From assembly GCA_030430075.1 (NCBI GenBank), contig JAUIGN010000010.1, positions 62,001-126,000 on the forward strand: a stretch of 64,000 bases of DNA. Reading direction: 5' to 3'. The notes beneath the pieces were generated by a model. It had not been told where the DNA came from. It saw nothing but the letters and a program-made list of their open reading frames with translations, and did not search any database. Below are positions 26,831 to 35,824 of the stretch, one piece after another. Position 1 is the first letter of the stretch. Each line of letters begins with the position of its first letter. Position numbers and translations under genes: made by a program. Source of the stretch: a bacterium (GTDB lineage Bacteria > Planctomycetota > Planctomycetia > Pirellulales > Pirellulaceae).

Positions 26831-28195
26831 ATGAACACACAGCGCCTGGAAACCGTGCCGACCGCCGGGCAAACGGCGACCGTGCGGGCCGCGACCCGTT
26901 GGGGCCGGCTGCTGTCTCGCGGCGCGCTCGGGTCGGTCGCGGTGCAGGCCGGTGGCATCGGCATGACATTCGCTTCGCAGGTCGGCCTCGCTCACCTGTT
27001 GGGGGCCGGTGCATTCGGGCAGTATGTCTACGTCGTCGCCTGGGTCAACCTGCTTTGTGTCGCCGGACGCATGGGCCTGGATCTGGCGTCGTTGCGATTC
27101 ATTGCGGAATACGTGTCCCAACAGCAACCGGGACGGCTGAAAGGCTTTGTCCGGCACAGCGTGGCCTGGGTCGGGCTGGTGTCGACGCTGATTTCGGTGG
27201 CTGGAGGCGGCGTGATGTGGTACTGCTTCGAGACCTTGGATCATCGCCTGGCCCGCGCCGCGTGGCTCGGATTGATTTTGATACCGGTTCTTTCCCTGCA
27301 GGGGCTTTTCACCGCGCAGCTCCGCGCCATGAAGCACAGCATCCTCTGCCAGCTTCCCCGCCAGGTCATGAGCCCGTCCGCGATCGTGACGATGACCTTC
27401 CTGGCCGCCGTGGTAACCGGCCAGGCGACCGGGGCGACGACGGCGTTGAGCCTGAACGTCCTGACGAATGTTGTGTTGACCGTGCTGACCGGCCTTGTCG
27501 CTTTTCGCTACCTGCGTTCCAAATTTGACGGAGCGGCTGTCGCAACGGAGACGCGGGTCTGGTTGTCGTGCAGTGTCTCGCTGTTGATTGTCGCCATTGT
27601 TCAGGTCGTCAATCTGCGGCTCGACGTGTTGATGATCGGCGCCATGCTGGGCATGAAGGAGGCCGGCATTTACGCGGCCGCCGCCCAACTGGCGGGCCTG
27701 ACGACATTGGGGCTGGTTGGTGTCAACATGATCGCGGCGCCGATGATCGCCGAACTGCATGCCAAGCGGTGCCGGGACGCGTTTCAGCGCTACCTGACGA
27801 ATGCCAGTTGGATGATCACGCTGATTACCATTCCGTTGGCGATCTTCCTGATTTGTGCGGGGCAGTGGCTGCTGGGGCTATTCGGCAGCGATTTCACCGC
27901 CGGCTACTCGGCGCTCGGCATCCTGGTGATCGGCCACGCGGTCAGTGCGCTGGCGGGGCCGGTCGGCTTCCTGGCGATCCTGACCGGGCACCAGCGCGAA
28001 GGGGCCTGGATCTTGGGTATTGCGGCCGGCATGAACATGGTCTTGAACGTGGTTCTGATTCCCCGGTACGGCCTGCATGGAGCGGCCATCGCAACGGGCG
28101 TGACCACGATCGTCTGGAACCTGGCCATGCTGTTCTTCGTCGCCCGCCGCCTCCGCGTCAATCCAACCGTGCTTTCCGGCCCGCTCGAACACTAA
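26831..28195 (+). CDS. Wzx-like polysaccharide flippase
   Basis: 454 residues with about 12-14 hydrophobic helices, fitting the MATE/MOP flippase superfamily (Polysacc_synt). Recognisable pieces are GIGMTFASQVGLAHLLGAGAFGQYVY near the N-terminus, VNLRLDVLMIGAMLGMKEAGIY, and LGILVIGHAVSALAGPVGF. It should flip lipid-linked repeat units across the inner membrane. It opens a second cluster of closely spaced genes after the repeat-filled gap. Confidence 0.92.
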   Translation: MNTQRLETVPTAGQTATVRAATRWGRLLSRGALGSVAVQAGGIGMTFASQVGLAHLLGAGAFGQYVYVVAWVNLLCVAGRMGLDLASLRFIAEYVSQQQPGRLKGFVRHSVAWVGLVSTLISVAGGGVMWYCFETLDHRLARAAWLGLILIPVLSLQGLFTAQLRAMKHSILCQLPRQVMSPSAIVTMTFLAAVVTGQATGATTALSLNVLTNVVLTVLTGLVAFRYLRSKFDGAAVATETRVWLSCSVSLLIVAIVQVVNLRLDVLMIGAMLGMKEAGIYAAAAQLAGLTTLGLVGVNMIAAPMIAELHAKRCRDAFQRYLTNASWMITLITIPLAIFLICAGQWLLGLFGSDFTAGYSALGILVIGHAVSALAGPVGFLAILTGHQREGAWILGIAAGMNMVLNVVLIPRYGLHGAAIATGVTTIVWNLAMLFFVARRLRVNPTVLSGPLEH

Positions 28196-28214
28196 CAGGA
28201 AACCAGGTGACACC

Positions 28215-29129
28215 ATGCGTATGCCGAACTTCTTTATTGTCGGCGCACCGAAGTGCGGCACGACCTCCCTGAATGAATACCTCAAGGCCCATGCGCGGGT
28301 TTTCGTATCGACCCCCAAGGAGCCTTTCTACTTCTGCACCGACTTTCCTCGGGCCCGCAAGGTGCGATCGGAAGCGGATTACCTGGACCTCTTCCAAGAC
28401 GTGCGTCCACACCATTCTGTGGCCGGCGAGGCGTCCGCAGTCTACCTGTACTCGCAAGTCGCGATCGAGCGGATTCATGAATTCAATCCGGCCGCCCGGC
28501 TGATTGTCATGCTGCGGAACCCGCTGGAACTCGTGCCCTCATTGCACGCACAGCTCGTGTTCGGTCTGCACGAGGACGAGCCTGACTTCGGGCGGGCATG
28601 GCACCTGCAATCGGAACGTGCCGCAGGCAAGCAAGTGCCGCCATTTTGCCTGGCGCCGCAGTTTCTGGACTACCGGTCGTTCGGGCTGCTCGGCCGGCAA
28701 CTCGAGCGGCTGATGTCCTGGTTTCCTCGCGAGCAGGTGATGTTGCTCTTCTATGAGGATTTTTCGCAAGCCACCGGCCGCTGTTACCAGGAGGTCTTGC
28801 AGTTTCTGCGACTGCCCGACGACGGTCGCCAGGCATTTCCCCGGCTGAATCGGCGCAAGGTGCACCGCTCTTCGAAATTCGCAGCCCTCCGTCGCCTGCT
28901 CGAGTTACGTCACCCGCAACTCGCGGAGACGGTCCGCGGCGGGGTCAAGCGACTGGGACTCGAAGCGCCGCTGCAGGCCGTCTTGCGCCGCAACATAGCT
29001 CGGCGTCCCTTGTCGCCGGAGATGCGGCAAACGCTGCACGACGCCTTCGCCGAGGACATCGGCCGGCTGGCCGACTTGAGCGGCCGTGATCTGTCCCATT
29101 GGTTACTGCATCCGGCCGTTGCCGCTTAA
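28215..29129 (+). CDS. PAPS-dependent sulfotransferase
   Basis: 304 residues. The 5'-phosphosulfate loop FIVGAPKCGTTSLNEYL (about 6-22) and the 3'-phosphate site LIVMLRNPLELVPSLHAQ (about 95-112) are both present, with VMLLFYEDF later. Such enzymes move sulfate from PAPS to a sugar hydroxyl. It starts 19 bases after the flippase stop. Together with the gene at 32058 it points to a sulfated polysaccharide. Confidence 0.92.
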   Translation: MRMPNFFIVGAPKCGTTSLNEYLKAHARVFVSTPKEPFYFCTDFPRARKVRSEADYLDLFQDVRPHHSVAGEASAVYLYSQVAIERIHEFNPAARLIVMLRNPLELVPSLHAQLVFGLHEDEPDFGRAWHLQSERAAGKQVPPFCLAPQFLDYRSFGLLGRQLERLMSWFPREQVMLLFYEDFSQATGRCYQEVLQFLRLPDDGRQAFPRLNRRKVHRSSKFAALRRLLELRHPQLAETVRGGVKRLGLEAPLQAVLRRNIARRPLSPEMRQTLHDAFAEDIGRLADLSGRDLSHWLLHPAVAA

Positions 29130-29142
29130 GGTCTCTAACACC

Positions 29143-30675
29143 ATGCACGATGCTTCCATTGCTGCGCCTTACCGAGAAACGCGGTCCCTGGCAGAGATCC
29201 CTTCGTACGGGATTGCTGTCGTCATGTGCTCGATGACCGTCCTGGCGTACCTCATCTTGAGCGAAGATTGCCGTCACTGGTTCGTTCTGCCCGTCCTGCT
29301 GTGTGGGATTATCGTGGGAGTCGACGCGGTGGAATGGGCACGGGGCCGGATGGACGTGTTTGACCCCGTGGGGTTGTTGGGCACGTTCGGTTTACACTTC
29401 TTCTTTATGTCGCCGCTGATGCAGGTGAGCAACGACTTCTGGGTCAGTAGTTGGCTGCCGATCACGTCCGCATTGCCGGACTGGCGGCCCTGGGTCGGCA
29501 TGATGGCGATCCTCAACGCTTGCGGTCTGATCGCGTATCAGTTCGTGATGCGGACCGTCAGCCGCCGTCCGGCGCAGCGTGTCGCACACCGCCAATACCG
29601 GCTGGACCACAATTCTTTCCCGATCATCCTGGCCGCGGCCGCCGCCCTGGCGGCGTGTTTGCAACTGTGGATCTACTACCGCTTCGGCGGTGTGGTGGGT
29701 TACGTGACTGCCGTCGAAGAACTCAAATCGGAAGCCTTCGCGGGCTGGGGGCGGATCTGTCTGATCAGTGAGTCGTTGCCGTTACTATTGGTGATGGGGT
29801 TCGCCATCTACGGCCGCCGCAACCCGCTTGCCCGCTCCTGGGTGGTGTTGGCGGTCCTGGGCATCGCCTTCCTGCTGCTCACCCTGTTGTGTTCGGGCCT
29901 CCGCGGCTGCCGCAGCAACACGATCTGGACGCTGTTCTGGGCCGTCGGCCTGATCCACTTCTGGGTTCGACCAATCTCCAAGAAAGTCGTTTGCGCCGGC
30001 CTGATCTTCCTGATGTTGTTCATGTACGGCTACGGCTTCTACAAATGGGGCGGCCGGGCCGGAGTGGCCTCGATGATGGACTCCAGCGCCCGCGCTGAAT
30101 GGGTCAACGAAACCAATCGCAGTGCGATGCGGACGCTGACCTTTGATATGGGACGCTGCGGGGTCCAGAGCTACGTCCTCTATCACCTGGTCAACTCAAA
30201 CGACTATGAGTACGCCCTGGGGCGAACGTATTTCGGTGCGGTGTCTCTGGTGATCCCCAAAGCCGTCTGGCAGGATCGGCCACCCAACAAACGGCGCGAA
30301 GGTACCGAGTTGTTCTTTGGTCGCGGGTCGCACGTGCCGCACGAGTTCGAGATCACCTGGATCTACGGATTGGCCGGCGAGACGATGTTGAACTTTGGTC
30401 CCTTTGCGGTGCCCTTTGCCTTTATTGTCCTGGGCGCCGTCACCGGCTTTACGCGACGGCTGCTCTACTCCGTCGAGGCGGGCGATGTGCGCGTCCTGTT
30501 CCTGCCGTTTCTGGTCAGTATCTGCTTCATCACGCTGGCCTGGGATTTGGACAATGTGATCGTGTTTACGATGAAAAACGGGGCGTTTGCCGCAACGATC
30601 GTCCTTTTGGGGACAAAGGTTCATGTCACTTCCCCGGCTGAACCGAATACGAAGAGTAAAGTTTGCCGGTTGTAA
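29143..30675 (+). CDS. Wzy-like polysaccharide polymerase (membrane protein)
   Basis: 510 residues from the ATG at 29143, 13 bases after the previous stop; an earlier in-frame start would overlap that gene. About 11 hydrophobic helices and a large central loop (about 310-400, with DMGRCGVQSYVLYHLVNSNDYEYALGRT split across the loop) are typical of oligosaccharide repeat-unit polymerases. Sequence identity in such proteins is low, so the call rests on topology and context. Confidence 0.75.
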   Translation: MHDASIAAPYRETRSLAEIPSYGIAVVMCSMTVLAYLILSEDCRHWFVLPVLLCGIIVGVDAVEWARGRMDVFDPVGLLGTFGLHFFFMSPLMQVSNDFWVSSWLPITSALPDWRPWVGMMAILNACGLIAYQFVMRTVSRRPAQRVAHRQYRLDHNSFPIILAAAAALAACLQLWIYYRFGGVVGYVTAVEELKSEAFAGWGRICLISESLPLLLVMGFAIYGRRNPLARSWVVLAVLGIAFLLLTLLCSGLRGCRSNTIWTLFWAVGLIHFWVRPISKKVVCAGLIFLMLFMYGYGFYKWGGRAGVASMMDSSARAEWVNETNRSAMRTLTFDMGRCGVQSYVLYHLVNSNDYEYALGRTYFGAVSLVIPKAVWQDRPPNKRREGTELFFGRGSHVPHEFEITWIYGLAGETMLNFGPFAVPFAFIVLGAVTGFTRRLLYSVEAGDVRVLFLPFLVSICFITLAWDLDNVIVFTMKNGAFAATIVLLGTKVHVTSPAEPNTKSKVCRL

Positions 30676-30808
30676 CGATCGCAACGATTGTGCGGTTCAA
30701 CCCGCTCCCGCTCGACGCAGCCCGGAATCGGGGCCGCCGGGCCTGCCGCGACGGAAACGCAACGCACGAAGACAGTCCTGCGGAAGATTGACATAGGCGG
30801 AACGCAAT

Positions 30809-32053
30809 ATGAATGTGACAGTCGCGCTGAACGAACGCTTGTCCTGCACACCGGACGGCAAGCTCTGGAGTGAGTCGTCGTTCGGCTATGCATCGCTCAA
30901 ACGCTACCTGGAGGTCTTCGAGCGGGTCAGATTGGTAGCTCGCGTGTGTGACGTCGGGACGGTCGATGGCGAGCGGCAGCGCGTCGACGGGCCGGGGGTC
31001 GAACTGTTGAAGGTGCCCTACTTTGTGGGGCCGGCCCAGTATCTGGCCAAGGCGGCCCGCGTCAAGCGCGTTCTCAAGTCGGCCGTGAAACCCGGCAGCG
31101 CGGTCATCTTGCGAATGCCCGCCTGGCATACGACGGGAATCCTTGCCGAACGGTTGCAGCAGTTGCGGTATCCGTACGCGATCGAAGTCTGTGGCGACCC
31201 CTACGATCGGCTCGCCCCCGGCGCATCCCACCATCCGTTGCGCCCCCTGCTCCGCTGGTGGCTGACGCGGCGCACGCGCCAGGTCTGCCGAGCGGCGGAG
31301 GCGGCACTGTACGTTACGGACAAGGCGCTCCAGCGGCGCTATCCGGCTGGCCCGTCGGCCTTTTCGGTCGGTTGTTCTGATGTGGCCCTGCCGGAAGCCG
31401 CCTTTTCCGACACGCCGCGAAAATTTGTCGACCAGTCGAAGCCGCGGCAGCTCGTCTTCGTCGGTTCCCTGTCGCAACCCTACAAGGCACCAGACGTCCT
31501 CATCCAGGCGGTCGCGCAGTCCATTCGTGCCGGTCAACGCCTGCAGTTGCAGTTGATCGGCGACGGGACACTGCGTCCAGCGCTGGAACAACTGGCGGCA
31601 CGGTTGGGAGTGACAGACGAGGTGACGTTCGTCGGACAACTCAAGGCGGGTGAGCGGATTCGGGAGGCGCTGGATGGGGCCGACCTGTTCGTGTTGCCGT
31701 CGCGCCAGGAGGGCCTCCCGCGAGCGATGGTCGAGGCGATGGCGCGTGGCCTGCCCTGTGTGGGGTCTACCGTCGGCGGCATCCCGGAATTGCTCAACGC
31801 CGAAGACATGGTGCCGCCTGGGGACGTGACCGCGCTCTCCAACAAGCTGGCCGAAGTGCTGGCCGATCCTGCCCGCATGAACCGAATGGCCGACCGAAAC
31901 TGGAAGCGGGCGAGCAACTATCGGCAGCAACTCCTGGACGAACGGCGAGCCGGCTTCTATCAGGCGATCCGGGAACGCACGGATGCGTTTATGGCCCAGG
32001 GACGGGCCTCGGAATTCGCCGGCCGCGCCACCAACCTAGAGAAGGCGGCTTGA
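30809..32053 (+). CDS. Glycosyltransferase family 4 protein
   Basis: 414 residues with a GT-B fold. The C-terminal half has the Glycos_transf_1 signatures: LVFVGSLSQPYKAPDVLIQA, VTFVGQLKAGERI, the EX7E-like segment SRQEGLPRAMVEAMARGLPC, and VGGIPELLNAEDMVPPGD. It adds a sugar from a nucleotide donor to a lipid-linked acceptor in the cytoplasm. A 133-base gap precedes it. The downstream sulfotransferase starts four bases after its stop, so coupling is likely. Confidence 0.92.
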   Translation: MNVTVALNERLSCTPDGKLWSESSFGYASLKRYLEVFERVRLVARVCDVGTVDGERQRVDGPGVELLKVPYFVGPAQYLAKAARVKRVLKSAVKPGSAVILRMPAWHTTGILAERLQQLRYPYAIEVCGDPYDRLAPGASHHPLRPLLRWWLTRRTRQVCRAAEAALYVTDKALQRRYPAGPSAFSVGCSDVALPEAAFSDTPRKFVDQSKPRQLVFVGSLSQPYKAPDVLIQAVAQSIRAGQRLQLQLIGDGTLRPALEQLAARLGVTDEVTFVGQLKAGERIREALDGADLFVLPSRQEGLPRAMVEAMARGLPCVGSTVGGIPELLNAEDMVPPGDVTALSNKLAEVLADPARMNRMADRNWKRASNYRQQLLDERRAGFYQAIRERTDAFMAQGRASEFAGRATNLEKAA

Positions 32054-32057
32054 CGAA

Positions 32058-32951
32058 ATGGGCTGGTTGAATCGCACAGGACGCTCGGCAACCTACACGT
32101 TGCCGGATTGCCTGGTCGTCGGGCCGCAACGCGCCGGGACCACCTGGATCCATCGCTACCTGGAGACTCACCCCAACGTGGTCGTTCCGACCGGTGTCAA
32201 GGAGACGTTCTTCTTTGACCGCCGCTACCGGCGGGGCATCGATTGGTATGCCAGGCACTTTCGAGTTACCTCCACGGCGACGATGCGCGTGGTCGAAGTC
32301 GCGCCGTCCTATTTTCATCACCCGGAACTGCCGTCGCGGGTGCTAAAAGAACTGGGTGCGATTCCGCTCCTCTGCACATTGCGGAACCCGGCGGAACGCA
32401 GTTATTCGCTGTACCTGCTCTTGCGCAGCTACGGGTTGACCCGCGGCGAGTTTCGTGCCGCCGCCCGCCAGCACCCGGAGATTTTGGACACCAGCCGTTA
32501 CGGTGCGCATGCCGCTCGCTGGATCAAGTATTTCGGCCGTGACCAGATCCAGTTTCTGTTTCAAGAGACGCTGGCCTCCGACCCGGACGAGTACGCGCGG
32601 CAGATTTGCGAACACCTCGACGTCCCAACCGTCTCCATCGACGAATCGCTGGCGGCACCTGTGAATCGACCCTCCGTCCCCTCCTCGGAACGACTGGCCA
32701 GACTGGCATTGCGGGCGTCCGAACTGGCGCGCGGGGTGGGTGCCTACCCACTGGTTGCGTTGGCCAAACGCTTGGGACTCAAGCGACTTTGCTACGGCCA
32801 GCCGGGAGGCAGCAACTTGCCCCGTCTGACCGCTGCCGATCGACGGTGGATCTACAACGAGGTTGCCGCCGAGATCGACGCCCTGGAAACGTTGCTTGAT
32901 GTTGACCTGTCGCACTGGAAAGCCAGCTCGTCCAAACAGATCGCTGCGTAA
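32058..32951 (+). CDS. Second PAPS-dependent sulfotransferase
   Basis: 297 residues. The PAPS loop CLVVGPQRAGTTWIHRYLE (about 19-37) and 3'-phosphate site LLCTLRNPAERSYSLYLLL (about 109-127) are clear, and ETFFFDRRYRRGIDWY is a common family segment. It is only distantly similar to the sulfotransferase at 28215, so it probably sulfates another position or residue. It starts four bases after the glycosyltransferase stop. Confidence 0.92.
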   Translation: MGWLNRTGRSATYTLPDCLVVGPQRAGTTWIHRYLETHPNVVVPTGVKETFFFDRRYRRGIDWYARHFRVTSTATMRVVEVAPSYFHHPELPSRVLKELGAIPLLCTLRNPAERSYSLYLLLRSYGLTRGEFRAAARQHPEILDTSRYGAHAARWIKYFGRDQIQFLFQETLASDPDEYARQICEHLDVPTVSIDESLAAPVNRPSVPSSERLARLALRASELARGVGAYPLVALAKRLGLKRLCYGQPGGSNLPRLTAADRRWIYNEVAAEIDALETLLDVDLSHWKASSSKQIAA

Positions 32952-33000
32952 TCAATCTGTCTCCGGCCAGCGGCCGCATAAAACGCACTGAGGCACGACC

Positions 33001-34230
33001 ATGACCAAGATGTTCGCCAGCATCCCCGGCACGAAAACGGGCCGACGGATGCGCGTTTGCCACCTGGTGATCCAGCCTGACCTGGCCGGTTCACAACGGA
33101 TGATGCTTGACCTCTGCCGCCGACTCGATCCGGCACACTACGAGCGGCACGTGATCTGCCAGGGAGAAGGACCGTTAACGGAAGCCCTGCGCGAAGCCGG
33201 TATCCGGCGCCACCTCGTTCCCTCGCTGCGACGCGCCACCAATCCGCTCGACGACTGGCGCGCCCAACGTCAGATCACGGCGATCTGCCGCCGCGAGCAG
33301 TTTGACATCGTTCATACGCACAATTCCAAAGGGGGCATCCTGGGAAGGATCGGCGCGCGTCGAGCGGGAACGCCCGGAATTGTGCACCACGTTCATGGCT
33401 TCGCTTTTCACGAGTTCTCCAGTCGCCTGTCACGCCTGGTGTACAGCAATGTGGAACGGGTGGCCGGACGCTTCTGCGACCGCGTGGTCTTCGTCAACGA
33501 CGAGGAGCGGCAGATGTCGATCGACGAAGGTTGGCTGCCGGCCGACAAGTGCGTGACGATTTACAACGGTGTCGACCTGGCACGCTTCAAACGGCAACGC
33601 AACATGAATGCCCGAGCCGACGTGCGCCACGAGTTGGGGCTGCAGGACAACGAGGTTGCGATCTTGTTCTGTGGGCGGCTGGAAGCCCAGAAGCAACCGC
33701 TGATTCTCGCGGAGATTGCCGCCGCCGTTGAACAGCGGCAGCCTGCCGCATCGTGGCGGCTCGTCGTGGCCGGCACCGGCAGCCTGGAGCCGGCGCTGCG
33801 GGAAGGGTTTCGTCGCCACAACGTGTTGCACCGCTACTGTCCCATCGGTTGGCACTCGGAACCGCACAAAGTCGTCAACGCCTGCGACATTTCCCTGCTG
33901 CCGTCGCTCTGGGAAGGACTTCCCTTGTCGCTTATCGAAGCACAAGCAAGCGGCCTCCCGATCGTCGCCAGCGACGTCAAAGGAAACCGCGAAGTCGTGA
34001 CGCCCCAGACAGGCGTCCTCTGTGAACCCAAAACGGCGACCGATTACGCCACCGCGCTGGTGCGCCTGATCGATGACGTCGACTTGCGACGCCAACAGGG
34101 AAGGGCCGCACGACAGCGGGCCGAAGCTGAATTCTCCGCGGAGCTGTGTTTTCGCCGGGTCACCGCTCTGTACGACGAACTATGCGGCGTCCGAACTGCA
34201 GCGGCCGGAACTTCGTCACAAGCCGCCTGA
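33001..34230 (+). CDS. Glycosyltransferase family 4 protein
   Basis: 409 residues; the conserved core starts at MRVCHLVIQPDLAGSQRMML (residue 17 on), so a later start is possible. The N-terminal acceptor domain has FDIVHTHNSKGGILGRI and GIVHHVHGFAFH. The donor domain has ILFCGRLEAQKQP, SLLPSLWEGLPLSLIEAQASGLPIV (the EX7E segment) and TGVLCEPK. It is a retaining GT-B enzyme, probably extending the repeat unit. The stop is followed directly by a block of dispersed repeats. Confidence 0.92.
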   Translation: MTKMFASIPGTKTGRRMRVCHLVIQPDLAGSQRMMLDLCRRLDPAHYERHVICQGEGPLTEALREAGIRRHLVPSLRRATNPLDDWRAQRQITAICRREQFDIVHTHNSKGGILGRIGARRAGTPGIVHHVHGFAFHEFSSRLSRLVYSNVERVAGRFCDRVVFVNDEERQMSIDEGWLPADKCVTIYNGVDLARFKRQRNMNARADVRHELGLQDNEVAILFCGRLEAQKQPLILAEIAAAVEQRQPAASWRLVVAGTGSLEPALREGFRRHNVLHRYCPIGWHSEPHKVVNACDISLLPSLWEGLPLSLIEAQASGLPIVASDVKGNREVVTPQTGVLCEPKTATDYATALVRLIDDVDLRRQQGRAARQRAEAEFSAELCFRRVTALYDELCGVRTAAAGTSSQAA

Positions 34231-34239
34231 CCGGCGCGA

Positions 34240-34407
34240 TCTCTGACCCCCTACTCGCCGCGGATCTCCGACGCCCTGCTCGGCGCGGGTCTCTGACGCC
34301 CTGCTCGCCGCGGGTCTCTGACCCCCTGCTCGGCGCGGGTCTCCGACGCCCTGCTCGGCGCGGGTCTCTGACCCCGCCGAAACCGCCGACCGAAGGTCTC
34401 CAATTCC
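34240..34407 (+). repeat. 25-base-period repeat array with conserved tail, copy A
   Basis: TCTCTGA/TCTCCGA anchors recur exactly every 25 bases at 34240, 34265, 34290, 34315, 34340 and 34365. The array ends in a tail GCCGAAACCGCCGACCGAAG followed by GTCTCCAATTCC. Related copies lie at 36718-36774 (reverse) and 48550-48667. Confidence 0.92.
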
Positions 34408-34446
34408 GATTGCACCAACCACGCCGCCCGCCACTTCAGAGGCCTT

Positions 34447-34519
34447 CATCAGCCGTTGGGCGTTTGCCCAGGTTCCGTTGACCGCTGAGGAAACCGGACG
34501 CCCGCGCGTTTCGGCTGAT
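34447..34519. repeat. Dispersed long inverted repeat, copy 2
   Basis: The outer arms CATCAGCCG / CGGCTGATG are perfect and the inner segments GGGCGTTTGCCC, GGTT and AACCGGACGCCCGCGCG pair partly. The element matches 26481-26546 in layout and most bases. Confidence 0.85.
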
Positions 34520-34703
34520 GGTCACGGCATGTCGGTCGGGTTTACCGGCAACGTTTGCACCGTAGCGACTTGCACTGGACCGTTGTTCGTTCTTGGGTTC
34601 TCCATGCCTGCCGCGTTGACATGCCAACGTCTGCCGATGAGTTCGGCCGTTTAGCTGGCTTGGCGCCTGCGGATGAAATGCCCATGGTATTCTTGGGCGA
34701 TCC

Positions 34704-34734
34704 CTTAACTCTTGCGAGCGGTACAACCGATACA
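34704..34734 (+). repeat. 31-base conserved intergenic element, copy 1
   Basis: It shares CTTAACTCT, GCGA and ACAACCGATACA at identical spacing with 35713-35743. It lies 96 bases upstream of the methyltransferase gene at 34830. Confidence 0.8.
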
Positions 34735-34829
34735 TGAAGTATCACACCTACGTCCAGCACACCTGCTGCGACCCCACCTGAAGTTGCTCTCACTCCCCTG
34801 CGTACCCACCTCTGCCCCGCAAAGCCGCT

Positions 34830-35633
34830 ATGGATTCCACCTTCCTGCGCACTGCCCTGCGCAAATTCATCAACGTGAACCGTCGTATTTCATCCTGGCA
34901 GGGTGCTGTCGCGCACCGCCTGGGACGACGTTGTGGAAAACACGTGTTTCATACCGAGATTCTGCCGTCGCTGTTGAGGCCGCGGCTGCGTGTCCTGGAC
35001 GTCGGTGGCGGCAAGCGGCCTGCCATTGATCGGCTGACCAAGCAGCGGCTCTCGTTGCACGTAGTGGGACTTGATATTTCGGCTGAGGAGCTGGAAAACG
35101 CCCCTTACGGAGCTTACGACGCGACCATTGTCGGCGACATCACGCAGACGGCCATTCAAGGAAGCTACGACCTGATTTTTTCGACCGCCGTTCTGGAGCA
35201 CGTCACGGATACCCGGTCCGCGATCGCGAATATGGTCAATGCGCTGACACCGGGCGGCACGATGGCCCACTTCGTGCCCTGTCGAAACGCGGCCTATGCG
35301 ATCGTCAATCGCTGGATCGGCCAGGAACTCAAACGCAAGCTGCTGCACGGCATCTATCCCGACACCAGGCACTGCTGCGGCTTTCCGGCCTTTTATGACC
35401 GGTGCGATCCGGCCCAGTTTCGTCAGATGTGTGAAGACGCTGACGCCGAGGTCGTGGCGGTGCAACCGTACTACTTCTCCGACTACCTGGCTTTTCTGAC
35501 GCCTGCCTATACGGTCGAACTTTGCCGGCAGATGGCCTTGATGGGCATCGGTGCCACCAACCTGGCGGAAACCTTCACCATCGTGGCCCGACGCCCCGTC
35601 GAGGCCGAGCAGGTGTTGCGTCGCGCCGCCTGA
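34830..35633 (+). CDS. SAM-dependent methyltransferase (class I)
   Basis: 267 residues. The SAM motif LRVLDVGGGKRPAIDRL (about 53-69), VVGLDISAEELENA, and YDLIFSTAVLEHVTDTRSAIANM fit Methyltransf_11; LTPGGTMAHFVPCR is the strand-5 region. The C-terminal half is less conserved and may bind a glycan. It is cut off from its neighbours by repeat-filled gaps of about 600 and 190 bases, so it may have its own promoter. Confidence 0.88.
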   Translation: MDSTFLRTALRKFINVNRRISSWQGAVAHRLGRRCGKHVFHTEILPSLLRPRLRVLDVGGGKRPAIDRLTKQRLSLHVVGLDISAEELENAPYGAYDATIVGDITQTAIQGSYDLIFSTAVLEHVTDTRSAIANMVNALTPGGTMAHFVPCRNAAYAIVNRWIGQELKRKLLHGIYPDTRHCCGFPAFYDRCDPAQFRQMCEDADAEVVAVQPYYFSDYLAFLTPAYTVELCRQMALMGIGATNLAETFTIVARRPVEAEQVLRRAA

Positions 35634-35712
35634 ACCGTCGCCACCGGATTGCGATCAAGCAAGGAGAGGCCCCGGTGCCCCGCCGCCGACGCGTGCGGAT
35701 CCTCATTCCGGC

Positions 35713-35743
35713 TTAACTCTCGCGACCCGCACAACCGATACAA
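35713..35743 (+). repeat. 31-base conserved intergenic element, copy 2
   Basis: Partner of 34704-34734, with about 26 of 31 bases identical. It lies 82 bases before the sugar-transferase start. Confidence 0.8.
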
Positions 35744-35824
35744 GGGGTACCCCCTGGTTCGGAATCCGAGCGGCGCCGGTGCTGCGCGTGGTTGTCAATT
35801 CCTCTGACCCTGCCCAAAGAAAAT

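Larger units (their letters stand above)
34231..34829. other. Repeat-dense intergenic region in the polysaccharide locus
   Basis: About 600 bases with no supported gene. In order it holds six 25-base tandem units plus a conserved tail (34240-34407), the long inverted repeat (34447-34519), and a 31-base element shared with 35713-35743 (34704-34734), which is followed by the small palindrome GATAC-atgaa-GTATC. Confidence 0.8.

Noticed and set aside
26550..26834. 94-codon plus-strand frame with CTESST repeats
   Set aside because: It is made of the 18-base tandem repeat and lacks a start signal or known domain.
34240..34407. CRISPR array
   Set aside because: Units abut at 25-base spacing without unique spacers, and no cas genes are in the window.
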